This document shows positions 1 through 11,640 of a stretch of 64,000 bases of DNA, piece after piece. The DNA comes from Scleroderma bovista (taxonomy: Eukaryota; Basidiomycota; Agaricomycetes; Boletales; Sclerodermataceae). The stretch is from the NCBI GenBank assembly GCA_037178675.1, contig JAYMGJ010000777.1:1-64000 (forward strand). Reading direction: 5' to 3'. The notes under the pieces were generated by a model. That model made no database searches. It worked only from the letters and a program-made list of their open reading frames with translations, and was not told the DNA's origin. Position 1 is the first letter of the stretch, and each line of letters opens with the position of its first letter. The translations under genes and the position numbers were made by a program.

Positions 1-383
1 TCCACATTGTATCTCACTGAAGCCTCATTGAAACAGCATGGACAGTGATTGGAAAGGGATCTTTGGATCTGCTGATTTGGATCTAGCTTTTGTAATATGG
101 ACTTGAAGATCAGGCACCAATGCAAAAATCCCATATATGGTGGCCGCTACTGAATTAGATGCTAAGTTAAAGTCCGGAAATAGCTTGTTAGCTGCCGAAC
201 AACATAGCCGGCCCCAGAAGTAGCTAGCTCATCAATGGACTTTCCAAAAGAGGTCGGCGTGGAGGAATTGAACACTAATTGACATGGGAGAAACAATAGC
301 TCGGGAATCCTTCAACAAAGTGTCCGGGACTTCTCTAGCACAGCACCACTCAAAAAAGTATCTAAGTCTACTCAACATACAGC

Positions 384-2777
384 ATGGCCCGCAGTTGTTC
401 ATCCAGCAGATCTATGGAGAATCCTGATACAGAAGATGAGCAAGACAATTCTTCTGACTCGTCGGGCACAGAGGCACCACAAAATGTGGTAAAAACAAAA
501 CTCCGGGATGATGAGGTCGAGGTCCTTGAGGAAGCCTTGGAAGACTGGAAGGCAGCTGACAGCAACCAAAGGAAAGGTATGAAGAATGCCATGAAGGCAA
601 AAATCAAAAATCACCCTGCCAATAGCACACTCAAAGGACACGAATGGGAGAAGAAAAAAAAAGTGCGCCCCATTTCCATAACTTCACATGGACTACTGAT
701 GCATCAGTGATATCAGGCAATTAAAAATTGGTTGTATAACCACAGCCGAGCCCGTGCCCGAAAGGCCCTAGTAAAGTATGGACGTAGGTGGACTGCCAGA
801 TCAGTCGTAATGAAGTCGAAGAAAAAAGAAATCGAAGCCGAATTCGAACGGGCCGGAATTGCCCAAGGAGGCACAGGCATGATTAAAGGCTACCAAAAGG
901 CAGTAGGATGCATCATGGGGAAGCTCACCCAGGAGGAAAGGGATGCTGCAGCAAAGCAGGCTGATGAATGGAACGAGGAGCAGCCGCCAGCAGAGGTCCA
1001 GGCTGAGTAAGTTTGACATGTTATCTCGACAATTATTCATCTGCAAACAGAATGGCCGAGACAAAAGGCCGACAATATGTCAAACAGTTTGCGCAGGAAA
1101 TGTGGCGGCAGTGTGGGATGCGGGTGGTTGTGATGGCGGCATGGAAGGGCCGGAATGGTCAGCCCATGATGGGAATGTATGTCACTTCTCACTTGTGGTA
1201 TTTGTATACTCACATTCACAGGCATGACTTTAATTCGGCATTGGGACAAGGGAAGACCTTTGCCGATTGGGACGACATCAAGCACCACTGGGATGCCTAT
1301 GCACAGCAGGCCATAGGAGGGGAAGAACACGATGATAGCGATGAAGATGCCGGGCCGACGCTCTGCCGGAAGAAAGGGCAGAAGAGGCCGCAAACTGTTT
1401 TACCAACAATGGAAGATGGCACACCAATGATTCCGATCATCCTCGATATGCAAGCATTGGAGAGAAAGGATGTTATGAGGACCTTTGTGACATGGCATTA
1501 TCGTAAGTTCTTCCTTGTAAATAGATGGAGAATTGACCCCTTGCTGCAGGCAAGGCATGCGGCAAGCCAAGTGCCAGTGTTCCTTGGGCTGCCATACATG
1601 CAAAGACCAGTATCTACATTTCATCTGTGTACCTGCCGCGGCATTGGGAGTTCAAAGAGCCGACCCGGCTCACAAATCAGGAAGTTACAAAGGTACTGGA
1701 ATTCTGGCGCGATAGGCAAGTGACAGATCCGGAAGATGTACTGACATTTCGCAAATGGAGAGATATGGATGGTGGATTACAAGATCCAGTATCAGATTGT
1801 GAGGACTCAGTGGCCGGAATGATAAGTGCAGCAAAGCCACCCCTGAAAGGTTAGCTCTGAATACTTTTATCAACTTGTTTTGACTGGTTCAAAGAACCTG
1901 TGGCACGAGATGTGGAACTCGCAAGCAGTCGGAAGAGGCAGCGCACAATTGGTATGGATCTTTCAACCATGTTATGCAACCATTGACATGCATAAAAGAA
2001 GAGGCCCCAGAGGAGAGGGAGTCCAGTGCAACAAACAAAAACCAATGCCGGTCAAACCAAGATGATGGTACGCCCCATCCATATTCCAAGCATTTGATCC
2101 TCCTACATTTGGAACATCCCTGTCAGCAAGCCATACAACGCCCATTGAACAGCCTGGTCAGTTCCTTTGAATATTTTTGTTGTCAGAATATGAAGTTTAT
2201 ATATAGAGGATGACTCAGATGGACATAATGCTAAGGAAAACAGTGCGTGGGGCTTGGTTTTGTTATGCCGGTGGGACCATCTTGATGAAGAGCATCAGCG
2301 GCACTGACGGCACGGCAGCCGGCCGAACCTAAACAGCAAGGTGGGTATTGGTCTCAATTACTTGGAAATGGCACGTATTCTCATATAAGAAAAAGCACAT
2401 ATGGATCCCGGCAACGTCAATGCTAATGGACCAATGAAGCCAAAGCCCCGGGTTAAAAAGAACACAGCCGATGTGCCAGTGGAATGTAAGTTTGCCTATT
2501 TCAATATCCATTTGAGCAATTCCGACAAATGATAGTTGGTGAATTAACTATGCATTCCATTGGCAACACAAATGGGATGGAGGGTGGTCGATCAGGGGAT
2601 GATGATGCCACACACTCTGGAGGCAAGGGGAAGCGGGCTGCCAGCACACGCCGGATTGCCAGGGCTCAACATGTCAATGCTGTTGCCGGGCCTAGTCAAC
2701 CGGAACGGCAAAGAAGGCGGCCAAAGCGGCCCGATGCCGATGTCCCTACGCCCAGCCCAAAGAGACGCCGCAAATAA
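384..2777 (+). CDS. Repetitive basidiomycete gene family protein, unknown function (probably nuclear)
   Basis: Multi-exon gene. Exon 1 starts at ATG 384 (MARSCSSSRS) and carries an acidic Ser-rich start, then a charged helical stretch (DEVEVLEEALEDWKAA). Exon 2 (from about 720) has the hallmark WLYNHSRARARKALVKYGRR, and exon 3 has MWRQCGMRVVV. Introns with clean GT..AG ends join them in frame: donor GTGCGC near 661, donor GTAAGT at 1009, donor GTATGT near 1176, donor GTAAGT at 1502. The coding continues to about 1851 (HWEFKEPTRLTNQEV, FWRDRQVTDPEDV). The last exon is very basic (RRRPKRPDADVPTPSPKRRRK) and ends at TAA 2775-2777, resembling a bipartite nuclear signal. I recognise the family from memory as a high-copy predicted-protein family of ectomycorrhizal Agaricomycetes. 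Its biochemical role is unknown to me. Exons between 1852 and 2520 are not resolved. It converges tail to tail on the next gene. Confidence 0.6.
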
Positions 2778-2857
2778 TATACTTGTAGAATAATTCTATT
2801 GTCAAATCTGCCATGTCTTGTGCCGAAAGATTTTATTGCTGCACTACTGTAACAAAA

Positions 2858-4077
2858 CTACAGCTTGGAGGGATCTAATACTACCACATCCTCAGGGTGA
2901 TCGGACTCAATTATGTCACCATTCTCGCCAAGTCGGGCTGACCTAGCCAACATATCCCGCACATTTGCCAACATTGCTCTCCGGCACATTTCCGATCTCC
3001 ACAACCTGGCGGTGTCGAGCAACGTGTTTGCATAATGAATGTAGGCCGCGATCATAGGGTGATCAAGGCCGGCATCGAGTGGGAGTAGGTCGGGCAAGTT
3101 CCTAGGAGGGACGGATGTAGCAACTTGCCTTGCAGAGGCCACTAGATGACAACTGATCAACTGATACTATGGATCAAGCCCAAGAGAGACTTACATGAAA
3201 GCGCATCACTCTGGAATGGATCCAAATGCTCATGCAATGCATTAATCCTGTCCACCATCTCAAAATATTCCACTGGATGATTGTTAAATACACATAATTC
3301 CTGCAGTAATACTGACTTACCATCCTCTGCATGCACGTGTTCCCGGAATCGTGCATGCAATCCAGATACAGCCTCAGGAGATGATTCTGCCTCCATTGGG
3401 GAGGTGGGAATCCGCTGGCTTGATGCCGGGCTAGATAGCGATGCCGGGCTCGATGCCGATGCCAGGAGCGATGCCAATGCCAGGCTGGATGGTGATGCCG
3501 GGCTGGACGGTGATGCCGGGACTGAGGATGCCGGCATTGATGGGGATGACGTCCCAATACGTGGCACGTGCACTGGAGAGGGCGGGATCCATGTGGCCAT
3601 TGTGGGGGATGGCGACGGTGGCATCCATGCTTGCGGTTGGGTGCCTTGGGATGATGGCCGAACCGATGGGGTAGCTGGCATTGCTGCCGGGGGTGGCATT
3701 GATGCCTGCGACCGAATGGTGAGGGTAGATGGCACATTGGATGAACTGGCAGCGATTGGAGGCGACGGTGGCATCCAAGCCTGGGATCTAGTCGTGGGGG
3801 TTGCTGTGCGCATCTCATGTGCTGAGGGGCCAGGGAGGTTGATCGGAGCTGATTGCGAGGGGGCCAGTAACTGATTGTTTGCCGCTGTTGCTTGTCTGTT
3901 GCTGTCCCCAGACATTGCATCGTTGTTCCTCACAGACACATTTGTTTCACCTGTGCGCATCCCGTGGCGTGGGGGAGAGGGTGGCATCCAGTCCATGCTT
4001 GATGGCAGGCGTTCATCGACAATGGATGGAGGCGGGTGCCACACTGGCAGTGCAGGAATGGCTGATAACGATGTCAT
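2858..4077 (-). CDS. Pro/Ser-rich hypothetical protein with WMPPSPP repeats
   Basis: Two exons, 4077-3195 and 3141-2858, separated by a 54-nt intron (donor T|GTAAGT, acceptor TCTAG). Together they give 388 codons plus stop with the frame preserved. The first two-thirds is low-complexity and Pro/Ser/Ala-rich, with repeated WMPPSPP motifs and runs of SSPASPSSLA. The last 130 or so residues are ordinary sequence with predicted helices (YFEMVDRINALHEHLDPFQ, then AAYIHYANTLLDTARLWRSE). I do not recognise a catalytic domain. An additional 5' exon upstream of 4077 is possible. It lies 80 bp from the end of the convergent gene at 384-2777, so the two share a short 3' intergenic spacer. Function unknown. 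Confidence 0.55.
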
Positions 4078-4269
4078 GCAGATCAGCTCAGAGGAGAGAA
4101 ATTACTCACTCAATTTCCGCGGACTTGCGCTATCAAATCTGACAGACTTAGGTGGCATAGCGGTAGCAAAGATGCAAGTTGACAAGATGGAATTGACGTG
4201 GAATGGAAATCACAATTGAATGATTATATAATAATGGTTTCCATATATAGTTCATTTATCTCACCACTG

Positions 4270-4990
4270 GAAAGATTTGCTGATAGTGTGTTGTGCCAAA
4301 GGTATCGGCAAGTGCCGATGTTATACAAGTGCTGATGGTATTACAAATGTATGTCCTGCCGCTGGGGTGTGTGCCGATTGTCTACCGTATGCATGTTCCA
4401 ATGGAATGCTATGCTGATTACAGTATGTTACCTCAATCAACACGTAATGCCACCATCCACGGCAATTATAGATACTCTTGCTATTTATGTATATCGGTAA
4501 CATCGAAGAATTACTGCAAAGGTAAATCTTGCATTTGCCGGCGAAAGATTGGGATAGTATCATGTACATAGTGCCAATAGTGTGCTGTGCCGATAGTATG
4601 ATGTGCCGATGGTATGTTGTGCCGATGTTGCTGTGCCAATAGTGTCTTGTGCGAATGGTTTGCAAGTGCCAATGTTATGCAAGTGCTGATCACTGTTGCA
4701 GCGGCATGGATGTAATGCCGCCGATGGTTGTGCCGATTGTATGCCGATTGTATGTGCCGATGCCGTGCCAAGTGTATGTTCTTCCTTGTATGTTCTGCTG
4801 ATTGTGTTGTGCCAGTGGATTAAAAGTATGTTGCTCCTTCCAATACTTGATGCCGCCATACATGGCCATTATAGTTACATCTGTAGGACATATCTAGCCT
4901 GCTCTTGGTATTCATGTATATCAGTAACATTGAAAAGTTACTCCACAGGTAAATTTGGGATGTGCCGGCGACATATTGGCAATGCATTCA
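4270..4990. repeat. Tandem duplication of a roughly 400-bp unit built on GTGCCGAT minisatellite
   Basis: Two related halves are visible. The stretch at about 4446-4556 (TTTATGTATATCGGTAACAT, then a GCCGGCGA core) is repeated with divergence at about 4850-4980 (ATTCATGTATATCAGTAACA and GTGCCGGCGACAT). Between and before them are short imperfect repeats of GTGCCGATRGTRTG (about 4275-4350 and 4570-4770). No open reading frame with coding character spans it. Confidence 0.6.
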
Positions 4991-5162
4991 TGGCTGTGGT
5001 TGAGACCATTACTGGCATGTCTCTGACAGAGTTCTCAGGCTGTGTCAATGATTCACAAGGACAACTCTACATGCATAAATATACTTTACAATGTGATGTA
5101 TATGGTATACATGGAATAGGAAGCGGAAATTGTACAAAAGACGTAGGTATGATAAAAGAAAA

Positions 5163-5744
5163 TTAGTCCGTTTCCATTTGCAAACCGGCATCATGCCCGG
5201 CATTGGCATCGGAACTCCCAATCTCCATATTGGATGCCGGCCCAACATCTCCATCTTCCGGCGGGCTGACCTCAATTGCCAGAATATTGCCGGTCTCCAT
5301 TGTTGCGGGCACTTCATCACAAATCGCTGTGTCAACAACACAATGTTGTGATCAGTAGCACATAGCTTGGTAATTGACAGACTTACCGTTTGGTGGGGCC
5401 CAGTCGTAGCTATCACCGGTTGGCTTGCTGGCACCCCTTTCATTGACCAAGCCTGGAGTTGCCACCTCCAGACTTGAGGCATTGCTGCGCAGCGCAACCT
5501 GCATACCATGGGTGCTGGTCGGCTCGCTCGAGCCATGTTGGGACGGATTGTTGGACGATGCCATTTCTTCCAGCATTGTGGTAGGCGCTAGTGCCAACGG
5601 GCTTGGCGGACTGGGGTGAGCGCACTGCGAGACCTCGGGACATGTTGAGTCAGATGCCGGCTGTGTCGGTGCGAATGCCTGCCGTGATGCCGGACGTTGA
5701 AGGTGGGATGGTGTTGGGAACAGCTGTTCCCGCATCGCTGTCAT
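5163..5744 (-). CDS. Small Ser/Pro-rich hypothetical protein, 2 exons
   Basis: Exon 1 (5744 or further upstream, to 5387) reads Ser/Pro/Ala-rich sequence (SSNNPSQHGSSEPTSTHG) and ends SYDWAPPN at donor G|GTAAGT. Exon 2 (5326-5163) follows acceptor CACAG and reads ICDEVPATMETGNILAIEV to a TAA stop. The splice keeps frame (174 codons from ATG 5744). The 5' end is uncertain: the frame remains open upstream to 5990, but that part looks non-coding. No domain is recognised. Its style (low complexity followed by a short ordered tail) resembles the 2858-4077 gene on the same strand. Confidence 0.4.
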
Positions 5745-5990
5745 GCACCAAACGTGTTTGGTACTGTGGACATGGAGAAAGTTAGCCGATGAAACTAATG
5801 CGAAGAACGCACACCCAAGATCTGTTGAAAGATTGTCCCGACTTGAGGGATACAGACAGCCCTCGCTATCCATATCACACAAAGTCAAGACTATCCTTAT
5901 GCGAAGAATGAATACAAGCTCGTTGTAGCCATCTATCGCACAAGAATGACTATCCTGATGTGAGAGATGAATGCCAACATGGACAGTCAT

Positions 5991-8071
5991 CTATCGCACG
6001 AGAACCGCCAAGAAGCAGAAGAATCCAAGGATTGATGATCATTTCAGTATGAGAGAGGAATGCAACCTACTGCAGTCCAACTCCCATACAAGAACAACCA
6101 AAGAAGCAGAAGAAATGATAGAGAAACGAAGGAGAAAAGGAAAAATCATTTTTAGCGCCCAAATGTCAAATTTAGGCGCCCAGTGCCGGCATTCCGATAT
6201 TTTGAATAGCTCCGCCATTTTTGAAGCTATCAATCATGTGACTATACCATCATGGAGCCTAGACCGTGGTCTATCTGCCTGTCAAGTTCCGATGTAAATC
6301 CATTCATTTCCCACGGAGATATTCCACCCGCAATCCAGACACCCGCTTCATCACTCACTATGGAGTCCACATTTTCTCTGGAACGTTTCTCCGCTATTGC
6401 AGCAGACCTCAACTATGTCCTGCTCTTGGGACAGCCTCTCCCTGAGCTCCTGTGTACTGTCTGGTACATATCTTCCCAGCCTGCTCCCTCAGTCCCTCTT
6501 GTTCTCGGTCAGCGCATTCTCCTCGTCAGTCCTGCGTCGCGCACATACTTTGGTCGTCTCAAGTCTATCGTTAGACTTGAAAATTCATACCTGGTCGTCT
6601 CTGTGTCTCCTGAGTCCTCTGCATATGGTCCTTTTATCCCAGAGTCCTGTCACATTCATCTCCCTCTATCATTCATCTCGCTTCCCTGGACACGTCGAAT
6701 CCGCTACTTGCGATTCTCTTCCCTGCTATCCCGCAACAAACACAAATGAAACAGTGCTCTAGAACCCTTCTTAGGAGCCCTAATAGAGTACAGAACCTTC
6801 CCCTTACTGCTCAAGGGAAGACTGCACTTCGGGAGCACCAAATTTCGCGTTTTTGCTCTACAGAAGCTCAATCCAAGGGATTTGTGACACTCTGTGACCA
6901 GCTGTGACTCTACTTGTCATTCCAGGCCCCCTGACACTGCTCTTCTGGTCGGATCAATTCTTTTATTATCCCCCAGCCACTCCCATCAGTGGCACTGCTT
7001 CAGAAGCTCATCTCCAGATCTAAAGTTCAATAAATCATAGGTTGTGCTTCCCTTCTTTCTGAGTCACACAGAGTCACTCTGGCTCACTCTGACTCACTCT
7101 GCTGCGCATTATTCATCCCCTCTTGGCATTACTAATCCCCATTACTCCCCTTACCAATCACTTACCAATCATCCTTCAAATCATGCTTATCATGCTGCTT
7201 ATCAATTCATGACTCATGCCCCTATGATTCATATGCATTATGTCATCGCATATGCTCATTTAGCTTCGATCTACTCATCCCATGCTTTCTCCCCCTCTCT
7301 TTTGGGCCCCATGCAATGATTTTTCCATATTCTTGGTTATACACCCCTTTTTACCTATGTTTTTGCTCTTTCCCTTGGCTCAGCAGCTTGTTCAGGCTCT
7401 CCCCATCGATGACTCAGCCTGATTACACTGCTTATCAATCGCTTACCAATTTCTTACCAATCTCTTACCAAGCACTTAGTCATTTGTGCTTACAGGGCCA
7501 CAGCCCCCTCCTGTATATAAAGCAGCAGCCAAAGGCTGCAAGGAAGTGTCTGCTTCCCCCTCAATAAAGCGACCACATTCACTCTCCCTCTCTGTCTATA
7601 AGCTCCCTCTTTGTCTTTGGACTTGTAGGTCACCCAGTGCTGGCCTAAAGCTCCTATATTGCTGTTTATCAGATATATCTTGTATCTGATCATTTCTCTA
7701 GGCTGAAGCACAGTCTAGCATCTCTGTCCACTCTATCCCATCACTGTCCATCGCATTCTTGAAGCAGGAACTGTCCCCTTGCTTCCCTGTTGCTCCCATC
7801 ACTGCTATTACCCCCCCATCATCAATCTATCATCGCTCTTCTATCCCAGGACTCTTCCTAACCACTGTGGTAGGCTGAAGAGGAGTCAATACCATCCCCA
7901 GTCGCATTCCATCCCCATCAGAAGCCCTTCCCTTCCCTCCTGCATCCTGCCTGAAGGCGTGCAGCACATCCCCCTGAGGACATTAAATACCAGAAACGCA
8001 AAGGAAGACCACCACTCGCATATTGCTGTCATTTGGTGTTGGTTGTTGGTTGTTCTGACCTCTTCCCTCAC
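5991..8071. other. Gene-less TC-rich stretch with an LTR-like block
   Basis: No recognisable gene. A plus-strand frame at 6252-6749 is open for 165 codons but has no family resemblance I can name. From about 6883 (TGTGACACTCTGTGACC) to about 7700 the strand is TC-rich and contains a TATA-like box at about 7513 (TGTATATAAAGCAGCAG), and about 50 bp further an AATAAAG polyadenylation-like signal. That is the promoter-plus-polyA arrangement of a solo LTR. I could not find a partner LTR or a target-site duplication, so this is only a suggestion. Confidence 0.3.
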
Positions 8072-8158
8072 TTAGGCGCACATCGCTTCAACCACCTGCC
8101 ATAAGCTGGCGACTTCTCCGAGCGCGACGGCCAATCTTGCATTCGCTTCGTCCACCTT

Positions 8159-9479
8159 TCATTCCGTTTCGGCCTGCTTTTCCCTCAAACGGACAACCTC
8201 CTCCTCAAGATCTTGTATATTCGACGTATTTGTACTGTCTCCCGGTGTTGTGGGAGGGTTCGTGCCACTGCCGGCGGCCGTTGACGATGGACTTGCCGTC
8301 CTCGATGTCTTCCCTAGCCATGCTGGAGTATTGATCAGTACCCCATCAAAAACTGGATGGAATATCGATAGAAATAATATTAAATTGTTCGAATAATGAA
8401 CGACTTACTTGGTTTCCTGGGCGGATTGGCCGCTGCTGGTGCCGGGGTCTGACGTTGGCTTTTTGCACGCTGTGACCTTCCTCGGTTGAGTGTTGAGGGC
8501 GCAGATGGTGAACGCCGACGCGGTGCCAGTTTCCTCGGTGCTTGTGAGCACGACCTTGACCTCGCTCTGACTGCCATCATCATGCTGCATGCAATCTTGC
8601 TGCAACAGCATTGCCAGCAAGCACGGCCTGGGTTCGCTGCGCACCGTCGATCCCGCTGTACGCACTTGATGCACCGATCCTTGTCATCCACCCACTCATA
8701 GCCTGCGTCTGGTGTCTGCATGTCGCGAACGTTTGGCCTTGGTCGCTTTGGCCGTGGTTGCGATGAGCCTTCTTCATCGTCACCGTCGCTGTTGATCGTT
8801 GCGACGGATTGGGCACGCTTCCTTGGCTTGCGACTGCGACTGCGGCCCCTAGGCACCTCATCATCCTCAATGGCACGGCTTCCTTCTGGCACTGCTTGTG
8901 AGTCCTCAGTTTCGCTGGGCTCACCTACTTGGCCACGACTGCCTTGCACCTCTGTCTCCTTTACCCCCGATGGTCCTGCCACTGCATTGTTCCCCGACAG
9001 CTCTACCGCTCTCCTCTTTCCCTTGTCCACCTTCTTCTGTGGCTTGCCTAGTTGGAACCAGGGATGGTCCCGGATATCGTGGTCCGTGGCGTTAACGATG
9101 TCCGGGAAGTGAGGCCACTTCCCTGTCGACAGGATCACCTCTGGCGCCTCCATAAACTGGTCGGCAGCAACGATGATAGTCGGTATAATGAATCCTGCAG
9201 GTAACTCCTGCAGGACATTCTCGACCCAGCGCTATCATATCCTAATCAGTGAGTTGATTGATTGCAGATAAATTTGCCACGCACCACCTGGGCCCAGATA
9301 GTTGACACTGCTTCTGACCATACACCCTTCTCCCGTGTGCTTCTCAAGCCATCAATCCGGCCTTGAATTATTTCAGTGGCCTGGGCGACGACTTCTTCTG
9401 CAGTGAGGGACGTAGCCGTTGACACGTCCTCTTGAACGGATGAGGCGGAGACGAACTGAGAACCTTCTGAAGTTGCCAT
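8159..9479 (-). CDS. Zinc-cluster-like protein with C-terminal coiled coil, 3 exons, premature stop
   Basis: Exons 9479-9285, 9231-8409 and 8322-8159 join in frame (introns of 53 and 86 nt) to give 393 residues. The N-terminal part (MATSEGSQFVSASSVQ) and the exon 2 start (VENVLQELPAGFIIPTIIVA) precede acidic and basic low-complexity sequence and an RSRSRKPRKRA basic patch. A Cys-rich motif follows, CIKCVQRDRRC with spacing C-x2-C-x6-C and then CWQCCCSKIAC. This resembles the Zn2Cys6-like signature of a repetitive agaricomycete family, inferred from cysteine spacing only. The last exon is heptad-like (IQDLEEEVVRLREKQAETE) and stops at TGA 8161-8159. The same frame continues for 28 more coiled-coil-like residues to TAA at 8074-8072. 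Probably nuclear and DNA-associated; target unknown. Confidence 0.55.
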
Positions 9480-10266
9480 ATAGACTGTAAGGATGTGGAA
9501 ATGGTAAAGCAGTGGTTGAGGAGAGGAAGAACTGGGTCCGATTGCCGTGCGGCCTGGAGGATGTTCAACGTATTATATAAGCATTTCACACCACAACATG
9601 TTTGCATTGTGGTCGCACACCAAAGTGGACTAAATCAAATATAGGTTAATAATTCAGCCACAAGTCCGACCAATCATTGTCCTGACAATTCGGCTAATGA
9701 ACCACACTGCCACATTTCATATTGCATGATGGCCGCATTTCTATTGCTTGTGATTGGCTATCACAGTGCATTGTCCCATCACAATAATAAGGGATCTCGG
9801 ATCGGCATTATGATTTGCCTTATTTTGGAGTGTGTCTCTCGGGGAACAATCGATGCGGCATGTATTAACACAGCCACAGCTTGAGAAAGGGATCAATGCC
9901 GCATGTCAGTCATTGCGGTACGGCCATCATTAATTTAATGTTATCATTGCGGTACTTATTCGCACAGCCACCAGCCTGGCTGCCACCGGCCAGTATGTCA
10001 GTGGCAAATGCCGGTGTCCACAACCGTGCCGACACTGCCACACAGCACAGTCATTCCCATATTGCCGCACATGCAAGCATGATGGCCGCACGGCTATTAC
10101 TCCAGCACGTTTGTGATTCTCGGCAAGGTATTGTGGCACCTGCGCGATGGCTGCACAGCCATTACCAGTATTTATGTTGTGCCGTTCTTGTAATGCCGCA
10201 ATTCTATTATGCTGATGGTAGATTGCTGATTGTTGTGCCGCTGCTGTCGTCGGTTCAAATCCGACA
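9480..10266. other. Intergenic, TGCCG-rich degenerate repeat, no gene
   Basis: Many scattered TGCCGCA/TGCCGGT words and frames that stay open on both strands, but no splice-consistent coding and no recognisable protein. The start merges into the minisatellite at 10267. Confidence 0.45.
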
Positions 10267-10625
10267 TTGCCCGAAAAACAATTCTGCCAACAGTCGTGTT
10301 CTGCCAACAGCCTTGTTCTGCCGACAACCTTGTTCTGCCGACAGTGTGTTCTGCCAACAGCGTTGTTCTGCCAACAGCATTGTTCTGCCAACAGCGTTGT
10401 TCTGCCAACAACGTGTTCTGCCGACAGCGTTGTTCTGCCGACAACGTGTTCTGCCGACAGCGTTGTTCTGCCGACAGTGTGTTCTGCCGACAGTGTGTTC
10501 TGCCGACAGCCTTGTTCTGCCGACAGCCTTGTTCTGCCGAAAACGTGTTCTGCCGACTGCCTTGTTCTGCCGACAGTGTGTTCTGCCGACAGCATTGTTC
10601 TGCCGACAGTGTGTTCTGCCAATGC
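10267..10625. repeat. Minisatellite, 16/17-bp unit, about 21 copies
   Basis: Consensus TTGTTCTGCCGACAGC with alternating 16- and 17-bp spacing. Copies differ mainly at CCGACAG/CCAACAG and at the final two bases. Reading through gives repeated LFCRQ/VLPTA peptides in different frames, so the 240-278 codon frames here are by-products of the repeat, not genes. Confidence 0.9.
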
Positions 10626-10639
10626 CATGTAGTGCCGAT

Positions 10640-11640
10640 TGTGTCGTGCCACACCTGGCTTACCACTACTTTAGAGAAGACCAGATGCCCGGCCCTACAT
10701 TTATACAAGGGATATAGTTCTAAGGGCCTGCTGTGTATATTGGGAGGCCAAACATTATGGCTGATCATACTGAAGGGGAAGCATATCAGCTGGCCTTCCC
10801 ATCTAGCTAGGTGTCCCCAGACGGAGGGCTTGCTTAATGCTCTGGGACACCGCATTCATAGCCTGTCACTTTGAAGTGTACTGCAAGGCCCTCCCATATA
10901 GGTAGATAACACCTTTCTGAGGGCCCACCTAATGCTATGGGACATTGTACCTATTGTTGCCGTGTGCCCTGACTATATAGATGAAACTGGCTCCAGGGCC
11001 TACTCATAGTCATGGGACACCAATCCCATGGCTAGGTATTCTTAAAGGTACACCATGCATGCAGCCCATTGGAAAGCACGGGATGCTGTTTCTATGGCTG
11101 GCCCTGCAACAAGAAAGGGACACCAAAGGTACAGCCCAATGCAAAGCACAGGACACACTATCCCTCTGGCCCACTGACAGAAACAGGACACCAATAATTC
11201 AAAGCATGGGACACTGGTACAGAGGCCTTTCTATTGACTCCCATCCGCAGGTTAGCCGCATTGCGGCACTTACTACCATCCTTTTGCCGAAATGCTGCGG
11301 CAGCCCCCCCTGCAATCCTCGGCCTGAATGTAGCGGCTACCCTGCAGCATATAGTCCTCTGGCCGCATGCCGCGGCTCCCTTGCCGCATTAGGTCCTATT
11401 GCCACAGGCCATATCCTGATCTAGTGTACTAGTGTGTCAGCCCACCAATATTACTTGGTGACAACCTCTCCATGAGCCACCAATATGGCACGGTGAAACA
11501 CCTTACCATTAGCCCACTCGTATGACATGGGGATGCACCATGGCTGGGCCCTATCTCAGCTGGCCATGTAGCACGGCCGATTGTCAGCTTCGTCTGTCCG
11601 TGTTGTATGGGACAATGCAGGTGCATTATGTGAACCCCTG
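10640..11640 (+). repeat. Left arm of a large imperfect inverted repeat
   Basis: This arm matches 12505-13900 in reverse complement. Anchor matches: CTGGCTTACC with GGGCCTGCTGTGTATATTGG (about 10651 and 10727) against the complement near 13875 and 13815; CATACTGAAGGGGAAGC (about 10767) near 13770; GAGGGCTTGCTTAAT (about 10825); AAAGGTACACCATGCATGCA (about 11045) near 13470; AGCCCACTCGTATGACATGG (about 11511) near 12620. The conceptual peptide MQPIGK also occurs on opposite strands of the two arms. Arms differ by many substitutions and small indels, so this is an old repeat rather than an assembly fold-back. Confidence 0.85.

Noticed and set aside
3281..3874. 197-codon plus-strand frame (DAGLDGDAGTED type)
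   Set aside because: Antisense shadow of the Pro/Ser-rich repeats of the 2858-4077 gene.
9881..10855. Several 200-280 codon frames on both strands
   Set aside because: They consist mostly of the 16/17-bp minisatellite and TGCCG-rich repeat; overlapping frames on both strands are equally open.
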